Both the position numbers and the translations under genes were made by a program. Below the pieces are notes generated by a model. It saw only the letters and a program-made list of their open reading frames with translations, ran no database searches and was not told the DNA's origin. DNA of 64,000 nt from Adiantum capillus-veneris (taxonomy: Eukaryota; Streptophyta; Polypodiopsida; Polypodiales; Pteridaceae): NCBI GenBank assembly GCA_014529385.2, contig CM043969.1, positions 35,909,446-35,973,445 on the forward strand. Reading direction: 5' to 3'. Of this stretch, positions 57,143 to 64,000 are shown in pieces; position 1 is the first letter of the stretch; each line of letters begins with the position of its first letter.

Positions 57143-57999
57143 ACTAGCATCCGTTTCCAAAACAAATGTTTTCAAAGGATCTACAATAGCTAGTATGGGA
57201 GCTGTGGCTAATGCATCCTTGAGCGTATCAAAACTGTGATGTTGAGCGGGTCCCCATTGAAAAGCTTTGCCTTTTCCTTTCAGTTGATCCGTCATGGGAA
57301 CAACAATATTAACACAGTTTTTAACGAACCTAGGAGGTAAAAACTTGAAATCCTAAAAAAAATTGTAACTCTTCTAAATTCATAGGAGAAGGCCATTGCT
57401 GGATTGTATCCACTTTGGATTGATCCATATAGAGCCCATTAGCTGAAAGAACATGCTTCAGATAGTGAATTTCTTCTTTCAAAAAATCACACTTAGATTC
57501 CTTTGCATATGATTTATTTGTTCGTAACAATTCGAACATCTGCCTAGGATGTTGTAAGTGTTCTTCGTCAGAAGCACTGTAGACTAGAATTTCATCAAGA
57601 AAAACGATGAAAAATTTGCCCCAGACACTATCCATAAGTATCACAAATGTTGCGGGCGCATTGTTTAACCCAAAGGGCATCACCAAGAACTCGTAGTCTC
57701 CAAACTTTGTTCAGAAATATAGTTTTAAGTATATCAACAAGTCGAATACGGACTTGGTGATAACATGACCGCAAATCTATTTTCGTAAAAATGTGAGCAT
57801 GAGTGAGTTTGTCGAACAACTCATCCACTCGTGGCAATGGGTACTTGTTCTTAACCGTAACCGCATTTAAGCCACGGTAGTCTATACACATGCACATACT
57901 GCCATCTTTTTTCTTCGCTAATAGGGTAGGAGAAGCCCATGGTGAAGAACTAGGTTGTATAAACCCTCTGCTAAGGTAGTCAGCAAGATGACGTTCCAC
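57143..57999 (-). pseudogene. Reverse transcriptase and proximal RNase H of the chromovirus
   Basis: Frames 57628-57999 ([32 protein letters not shown]), 57330-57686 ([13 protein letters not shown]) and 57143-57295 (RNase H start, FVLETDAS). The active site is FLDE instead of F/YxDD, a lost catalytic aspartate. A frameshift separates the finger and palm parts. Confidence 0.88.
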
Positions 58000-58012
58000 C
58001 TCAGCAACTTTA

Positions 58013-58372
58013 CTAACTCATACGGTAGGGCGGTTTACAGCCTGCAACAACCAAATCAATGCTATGTTGCACTGATCGTGTTGGCGGTAATTCTGGTGGC
58101 AAATCATTAGGAAAAACATCTTGAAATTCCTTTAATAATTTTTGTAACTCACTAGCAACGTTTGCTTGTTTTGATGTAGACATTGGTGGAAGAGCTGAGA
58201 GAGAAGCATGCGATGTTGAGGAATGTTCAACAGATTCAATGTCAGAGAGAAAATGAGACAATGAGTAATACAAGAAAACTGTATCTATTTCATTATTAGA
58301 AACGAGCTGCATAAGCTCAGTTGTACATATCAATGGTGAAGAAGGTACATCCTTCTCTCCTAACAACAACAC
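58013..58372 (-). pseudogene. Protease-RT linker of the chromovirus
   Basis: A spacer ending in LLKEFQDVFPNDLPPELPPTR and SIDLV, the conserved stretch just before reverse transcriptase in chromoviruses. Confidence 0.8.
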
Positions 58373-58453
58373 ATGTGCGCCATGGGATTCGAATTTAAGC
58401 TGTTGTCCTTACAGCTACGCTTCAATGATGGCCCTAAGCTATGCAACCATTCC

Positions 58454-58789
58454 CTACCTAGGACCACGTTTTACCTCTCCATGTTCATAACCTAAAAATC
58501 TAAGGATGTGAGTAACAACTCCGACTTGAGTATCCCAGATTTCGGTATCATGTCCATTCATCATTGCTACCTTGTAGCAGTGGGTACTCGGAGTTTGAGG
58601 CAATTTGAGTTTTTTGACCAATCCGTAATTGATGAAATTATGAGTAGCACCTTCATCTACCAAGATGCACACCTTGTTCCCTTGCAGAGATCCGTGTATA
58701 CATACTAACTCATGTGGTTCAAAGGTCTGTTGCCATATGGAAGCTATGAGACAACAAACATGCACAACCTCGGTGTGCGTTACTTCCAT
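58454..58789 (-). pseudogene. Protease of the chromovirus
   Basis: The retropepsin-like motif reads VDEGATHNFI where the family has (V/I)D(S/T)GA(T/S)HNFI; the substitution at the Ser/Thr position would be expected to impair it. Confidence 0.85.
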
Positions 58790-58798
58790 TGTGGAGAA

Positions 58799-59938
58799 TC
58801 ATGAGGAAGACTCAAGAGGCAGCAGTTGCACCATTTGTACTGCTTTGTCCTTGCCATGAGCAGTAGATTTCCCCTTGGGACAATTCTTTTTTCCATGACC
58901 GCTTCCTAAACATTGAAAACATAATTTCTCTTTCTTAGCTTTATCAAAGTCCTCAGGAGAGAGAGGACCTCTAGACCCCTTGGGTTTATTAGATGCTTCT
59001 GAATTGGCTACTATAAATTTCCTTTTATTGTGCCCATATTGTGTGCATGTATTACCATGTGTATTAGCAGACACGTGAATATTATGTTCTTTTCTTTTAT
59101 CTGGATCATCATGAATATGTGCTTTCACTATGGCTTCTTCAAGTGTTTTAGGGTCTTGGGTCTTGACGTGCTTCTTAATATCTAGTGTGCATATATTATC
59201 ACGTGTATTAGCAGACACGTGAGTATTATGTGCTTTCTTTTCATCTGGATCATCATGAATATGTGCTTTCACTATGGCTTCCTCAAGTGTTTTAGGGTCT
59301 TGGGTCTTGACGTGCTTCTTAAGCTCTTGTGTCAAACCTCGTATAAATCCCCGTACTTGCTGAAAGTTATCTAAGACTTCCAACTTGAGGATAACATCCT
59401 GAAAGTGAGATATATATTCAAGTAATGATGGGTATTGGCGCATGGAACACGTGTCCCAAGCCGTCCAATTTCGATTTCCCTCATTTGTAGGGAAAAATTC
59501 TTTGCAAAACATAGCTTCAAAATCTCCCCAACTTTGTGGTATGACATTCTTCTCCTTGAGAGACATCCACCACCATTTGTAGGCCTTGCCTTCCAGAGTT
59601 AGGCTCGTTTGTAGTGCTCTGAATGTGTCCGGAATACGCCGTAAGGCGTGAATTCCATCCTACTTGCTGAGAAAGATATTCACTGCATCCTTATTGCGAT
59701 CTCGGTCTTCTCCCTTAAAAGTCAGTGGTTTGGTGTTTTTCAACAACTCATCCACCTCTTCTGTAGTAGTGAGAGTGCGCAAAGTATTAGAAGTTGGACC
59801 TTGTCCTTGATTAGAAGGGTCTTTCTCTTGTGTAGCAACGTGCTCATGCATGTGCATGTCAGTAGGACCATTGGACTGCTGTTGCATTAATTGGATCACT
59901 AATGTGGGTAATTTAGTGACATTTTCATTTAGTGACAT
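58799..59938 (-). pseudogene. Gag of the chromovirus
   Basis: Begins at ATGTCACTAAATG (59938) directly against the element 5 LTR. The capsid-like segment with WGDFEAMFCKEFFP lies in frame 58799-59566, and a zinc knuckle CFQCLGSGHGKKNC is near its end. A stop near 59660 and a gap to 59566 break the frame. A tandem duplication lies at 59033-59320. Confidence 0.88.
59033..59320 (-). repeat. 144-bp tandem duplication inside chromovirus gag
   Basis: Two 48-residue copies, each starting KKHVKTQDPKTLEEAIVKAH, lie side by side in frame just before the zinc knuckle. Confidence 0.92.
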
Positions 59939-60186
59939 TGCCACCATGAAACACTTGGAATATATACATTGTAAAACCAAATTAAGAATCTTATCAAGTG
60001 GAAAAGCATGCAAATGCGGCACATCCAGAGCCATGACTCCCCGGATAGGTATGTACCTGATAATGACCGCAGTAGACGCTTCAACATATATCACAATATT
60101 TACATGATTGCTTTTATGTGCATACATCGAGAAGTGTCAAGAGTGAGGTGAATGTTTTTATTTCACACTATGTATGTGCCACAACA
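59939..60186 (-). repeat. 3' LTR of element 5
   Basis: 248 bp, TGTTGTGGCACA to GGTGGCA (TG...CA). A second copy is at 56854-57101. An open frame crossing from this LTR into gag is coincidental. Confidence 0.82.
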
Positions 60187-60347
60187 CGCCATCCACCCCC
60201 TCTGAACCTGCACATTCTCCCGTATCTTCCACAACAACATTTGTAGAGCATTAAAACTTATGGTCAGACGCCATATTCTCACTTTCATCCTTAGTTTGCA
60301 TATAGTTTCCTTCATCATCCTCTTCACTTCGTTGTGCATAAAATGGA
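60187..60347 (-). other. 3' untranslated region and polypurine tract of element 5
   Basis: Contains CAGAGGGGGTGGATGGCG on the minus strand next to the LTR. The rest is unremarkable. Confidence 0.6.
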
Positions 60348-60611
60348 TCAGAATCCCCTCTTCTTTTGAATAAATTTTTTTTTTCTCACAATGGGAATTT
60401 TCAGTTTTGTCCCATCCAATTCACGCAAGGTGTAAGTTGCATTTCCATGCACATGTTTGACAACATAAGGAACAAACCATCTCTTTGCAAGCTTCCTTAT
60501 TGTAGAGTGTTGGTTTTCAAGCCTACTATCGTACACCAACACCCAATCACCTTCTTTAATGTCTTTCGATCTGAGCCTATGCATCTTGTCAAATCCGTCT
60601 TTGTTTTTCAA
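60348..60611 (-). pseudogene. Integrase C-terminal domain of element 5
   Basis: IKEGDWVLVYDSRLE, LAKRWFVPYVVKHV and ATYTLRELDG form the GPY/F-like end (here VPY). It is separated from the core by stops near 60612-60808. Confidence 0.8.
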
Positions 60612-60808
60612 CCTTGCATTCTTTAGTCGATCTTTTGCAAGCTCAATGTCTTCAGGACTTCTTTCTAGTTGTCATATGTGCAATGCAAGAAGGTTTTCTC
60701 TACTCATTCCATCGTCCCATGGCAATACATTCCATGCAAGAACTACATCTTCAATTGGCATCACATGTTTTTGACCATACATCAATTCAATAGGCATATA
60801 GCCAGTGA

Positions 60809-61597
60809 CTACACTATTTCACTTTTGCCATTTCCCTCTGGGTTATAAGCACAAGTTAAACCTAGTTTGATGCGCATTCTAGAGAAGAATTCCCTTGCTT
60901 CATCAGCATCCAATTCTCCTCTATCTGCAGTTATCTTTCCCACACATCCATAGCGACAAATCACATCTTCAATAAGGAATTTACATACAGCTTGTGTACT
61001 CTTTGTCCTCAATGCACACCCTTCAGCTTGATTAGACAAATCTTCTCTTGCAAGAAATAGATAGCTCATTTGCCAAAGTCCCAAAGGCATTGTGACCAAG
61101 TCCACGACCCATTTGTAATGCATGGCTAATGGATAAGTAGGATGTAGCCCATCACGACGCCGTACATTTGAATACATTTTGCATGTCACACAAGACTCCA
61201 CAAACTTAGCCACATCCTTATACATTCCTTTACGCCAATACCTTTCTTTTACCTTGGCAAATGTTGCCCATACAGCTCGATGTCCTCCCCATAAACTTTC
61301 ATGGAACTCCTTGATAATTTTTTGTTGAGTAACCTTATCGTATACTACCCGCAATGGTGTTCCAACTCTTCGTTTAGGTTGCTTCCATAGGTAGCCATCC
61401 CTCAAGAAGTATACATATTCTTTTCTTCTTATCCTCTTTAATTCTTGCTCAGTACAATCATCCTGCTTCTGCAGAGTACTTAAATAGCGACCTATCAAGA
61501 GCCATTCATCCTCATTTAGTTCCTCTGAAAAGGACTCAAGACACAAAACATGCATGATCAATAGTGTAAAACTTTGTGCCAACATCATCTCCCTCAA
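60809..61597 (-). pseudogene. Integrase zinc domain and core of element 5
   Basis: A zinc-binding segment (FHESLWGGHRAVWATF...CVTCKMY), then VVDLVTMPLG and ITADRGELDADEAREFF, and NPEGNGKSEIV. These match integrase N-terminal and D,D,E core positions (E in GKSE), though the motifs are diverged. The methionine used as start is arbitrary. Confidence 0.82.
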
Positions 61598-61921
61598 TAA
61601 TCATGTCCTTTTCATCTTCATACCTTGCCCTAGACAGCATATCCGCCATTGGATTGTCTTTCCCTACAATATGCTTGAACTCAGGATTCAAGGATTTTAT
61701 GTAGGCTATCCATCGTAGCATTACAATATCAGGAGTCAAATAGTGTAAAACTTTGTGCCAACATCATCTCCCTCAATAATCATGTCCTCTCCATCTTCAT
61801 ACCTTGCCCTAGATAGCATATCTACCATTGGATTGTCTTTGCCTGCAATATGCTTGAACTCAAGATTCAAGGACTTTATGTAGGCTATCCATCGCAGCAT
61901 TGCAATATTAGGAGTCAAACA
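61536..61921 (-). repeat. 179-bp tandem duplication in element 5 pol
   Basis: 61562-61740 and 61741-61919 are near-identical copies encoding the FKHI(V/A)GKDNPM(A/V)DMLSRARYED segment. The 179-bp step is not a multiple of three, so it shifts the frame. Confidence 0.92.
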
Positions 61922-62242
61922 GTTTGTGATCATTCCAAGAAGAGGAAAACAATCAATTTCCACAACCAGTGATGCCCCTATCAAGTACTCCTTGTCACAC
62001 CTCAATGCTGTAACCACCCCCCATAGTTCCATTTTTACTTGTGCATAATCGTGTTGGCGAGAACTCAGAATCTTGGCACCAAATATCACCACATACCTTT
62101 TTCCTTCATCATCATCTTGCCCCACTGCCCATCCTATCCCTGTAGGACTCGTTTCCACTGTCACAATGACAAGTCTCTCACATGCATAGTCTACCTTTCT
62201 CAAGGTTGGCGATGAAAGAATTAGCTTCTTTAGCTTTCTCAT
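61736..62242 (-). pseudogene. RNase H of element 5
   Basis: VIVTVETSPTGIGWAV, GAKILSSRQHDYAQVKMELWG and VVEIDCFPLL, then HIAGKDNPMVD, give the RNase H order; the first catalytic Asp position reads E. The end is duplicated downstream. Confidence 0.82.
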
Positions 62243-62266
62243 GGCTTTTGTGTGCTCTTCTTCCCA

Positions 62267-63037
62267 TCAAAACTTTTGATTCTTTCTCAACCACCTATAA
62301 AGGGGATCTGCTACATGTGCATAATGTGGTATCCAAATAAGATAGAAGACGCAAGCACCAAGAATTATTTGAACTTCAGTTATAGTTGTACATGTTTCTT
62401 TCATGTTTTTTATTGCATTCATCTCTTTTGGACAAGGTCTTCTACTATAAGGACCACACATATATCCCACAATCAACACTTCATTAACACCAAATACAGA
62501 TTTTTGCCCTGACAGGGTAAGATTAACTTCTTCAAGCTTTGTCAAAATCTTCTCACAATCTTCGATATGGTCTGCAACAAACTTACGACACCCCCTTGAA
62601 TCTATAGCTTCATCTTTATCTTTGTCTTCACATCCTTTGATGGGTACATCATCAAGAAATGGCATTGTGATTTGAGGTATGAAGTCACGTAGAACCTTGT
62701 TCATCCCATTCATCATATGTGCAACTGAATTTGTTGCTCCTTGAGGTAAGGTACACATCCTTACCAGTCCCAAAGGTGTTTTCATAGTTGTCAAATCTCT
62801 ACTCTCAACATCTAGTTGAAATTGATCGTACCCTGAATAGAGATCTCCCATTGAGTAAATTGACCTTCCTGCAAACGCCTCTGTAAATTCATCCACTATA
62901 GGTCCTGTACCCACATTCCTAATGGTAACCTTGTTTACAGGTTGCATATCTTGTATGAACCGCAAAGCTCCATTCTTCTTAGGCACAATGAACCACCTGT
63001 TTGAAGATGGCGCACAAGAAGGCTCCAAGATACCCAT
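62267..63037 (-). pseudogene. Reverse transcriptase of element 5
   Basis: A 256-residue frame from WFIVPKKNGALRFIQDMQPVN through GDLYSGYDQFQLDVESRD, LPQGATNSVAHMMNGM and the active site FLDDVPIKG to the RNase H boundary. A stop separates it from the upstream region at 63038-63224. FLDD retains both catalytic aspartates. Confidence 0.88.
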
Positions 63038-63224
63038 GCTAATCTTTTCATTGAGTAGTTATATTAACTTTGGCAAATGTGCTTTCGGAACCGGAGTTGG
63101 GCATAGATTCCAAGATACATGAGGGATAGTGAAGATCACCATAGGTGCAACAACATTAGGATCAACACACCCTATCTCATGTGGCTGGAAAGCAAAATCC
63201 TTACCATGTCTTGAAAGCATTTCT

Positions 63225-63854
63225 TTAAAAATCTTCTTCTCTTTCTTCTGTTAAAAACTCCTCACAGCCAACTTTTATCTCTTTTAGGGATTCCATTGTG
63301 AACTTGTGTCCATTTCTTTTTGGATCCCTGAAACTCGGCTGCAAAGAATCTTGCTCTAGCTTTTTCCTACAATCTGATGGTAAAGGTAAGTCCACTGGTC
63401 TCACTTTCTTTGCCACCGTTTTGTACTTGGTCTCCACACGCACTTCCGGTCCTTCATTAGCATTGAAATCTTTCTCATCTTTAAAAGCCTCAATCACATC
63501 ATACATTTCCATAGAGCATACTTCCACAATGTGGGTTCCATCTTGCATGTTAGAATCCATTATAGCTTCAAGCTCAAGCATAGTATCTACATGAGAAACT
63601 TGGTCAAAGAAGCCTGAAATGTACTCATCACTATCCTTTATGAAACCATTTTCTTTTATGTATTTCTGTACACTATATACATATTGTCGCGCACCTCTTT
63701 TCATAACATCAAGCTTCATAAAACATACTGACCCATGCTCTGTTAATCCCTGGAAACCTGTGGAAAAAGCTTCTTCTCGCTTTGGGTCAAGCAATAATAT
63801 TTTTCTTCTTGTACCATTGCAATCCTGCTTCACAATGGTACATGTCCAAAACAC
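63225..63854 (-). pseudogene. Region upstream of reverse transcriptase in element 5
   Basis: 209 residues ending in VETKYKTVAKKVRPVDLPLP, a phrase preceding reverse transcriptase in one Ty3 lineage, then a basic linker. No protease motif is seen in this part. The gag portion is expected beyond the window edge. Confidence 0.65.
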
Positions 63855-64000
63855 CTTGTCTCCCTGTACTCTTTGAACTCTTTGTTTGCTTTTGGTAGAG
63901 GATACTCACGAAGACTATTGCGATTCCTCTTGTGATTCACACACACAATCAAAAATTGCACGGCTCACTTTCTATCTCTGCTCTTTACCTTAGCATAAGC

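Larger units (their letters stand above)
53792..59938 (-). mobile_element. Chromovirus-type Ty3/gypsy element 4, internal region
   Basis: Minus-strand order gag, protease, reverse transcriptase, RNase H, integrase, chromodomain, polypurine tract (53798-53807), with the 3' LTR displaced to 45389-45541 by element 3. The gag end abuts element 5 at 59938/59939, and the 5' LTR is presumably beyond the window. The chromodomain places it among plant chromoviruses. It has many lesions plus a 1.4 kb insertion. Confidence 0.9.
59939..64000 (-). mobile_element. Divergent Ty3/gypsy element 5 (3' part in window)
   Basis: Minus strand. 3' LTR 59939-60186, polypurine-rich GAGGGGGTGGA just upstream, then integrase, RNase H and reverse transcriptase rightwards to the window edge. 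The FLDD active site and the pre-RT phrase KYKTVAKKVRPVDLPLP differ from elements 1-4 and recall a lineage I associate with fungal and some early plant Ty3 elements. It is inserted at, or abuts, the chromovirus gag start codon. Confidence 0.85.

Noticed and set aside
59660-60127. 155-residue frame crossing from the element 5 LTR into chromovirus gag
   Set aside because: The N-terminal half is LTR sequence (a second LTR copy encodes the same peptide at 56836-57042); only the part from 59938 is gag.
1-64000. tRNA or rRNA genes
   Set aside because: No cloverleaf-like or conserved rRNA segments were recognised on either strand; a dedicated scan was not possible.

Overview
This window reads as plant nuclear heterochromatin, not as an ordinary gene region. 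The evidence is Ty3/gypsy retrotransposons of the dual-RNase H (Tat-like) and chromodomain types, short GT-AG introns of about 70-200 bp, long GA/CT and GT microsatellites, and a tandem satellite. A large-genome non-flowering land plant such as a fern is my best guess, at low confidence. No rRNA, tRNA, CRISPR or host single-copy gene is visible.

Layout. Positions 1-1548 hold two truncated copies of a TTAA-target element around unidentified sequence. From 1549 to 45388 the ground state is one head-to-tail satellite array (units of about 141 and 181 bp) totalling about 11 kb. Four insertions split it: Ty3 element 1 (2160-12114, TSD CTAG), an 11.7 kb DNA transposon (12867-24568), Ty3 element 2 (27737-37230, TSD CCAT) and a 1,342 bp TTAA element (40129-41470). 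In each case the satellite sequence rejoins correctly when the insertion is removed. From 45389 rightwards lies a minus-strand chromovirus (element 4). It is interrupted by Ty3 element 3 (45543-53791, minus, same family as element 2, TSD ACAT), which sits exactly at the chromovirus PPT/3' LTR border. The chromovirus has a further 1.4 kb insertion in its RNase H. At its gag start it abuts element 5 (59939 to the window end, minus), a divergent Ty3 lineage with an FLDD reverse transcriptase.

The most interesting unit is the DNA transposon at 12867-24568. It has 33-bp terminal inverted repeats and no visible target duplication. It carries four multi-exon genes as two convergent pairs. Gene D (+) is an unknown protein, faintly BAH-like. 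Gene A (-) joins a histone H3/CENH3-like domain with an ARTK tail, a Ulp1-type C48 cysteine protease and an FCP1/NIF-like HAD phosphatase. Gene C (+) is an orphan. Gene B (-) is an intact 854-codon candidate DDE transposase. Genes A and C diverge from a 1.2 kb region packed with microsatellites; four GGCGCGC hairpins lie in that region and the adjoining gene C intron. Gene A has two frameshifts and one nonsense codon in this copy and gene C has one in-frame TAG, while gene B reads through cleanly. My inference is a transposon that captured chromatin-directed functions (histone, deSUMOylase-like protease, phosphatase). I know of no described element with this gene set, but I could not search.

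All retrotransposon coding regions are damaged. Several stops look like C-to-T changes, as expected from decay of methylated DNA. Elements 2 and 3 also carry informative rearrangements: an extra leader plus partial LTR in element 2, and a duplicated flank plus LTR in element 3.
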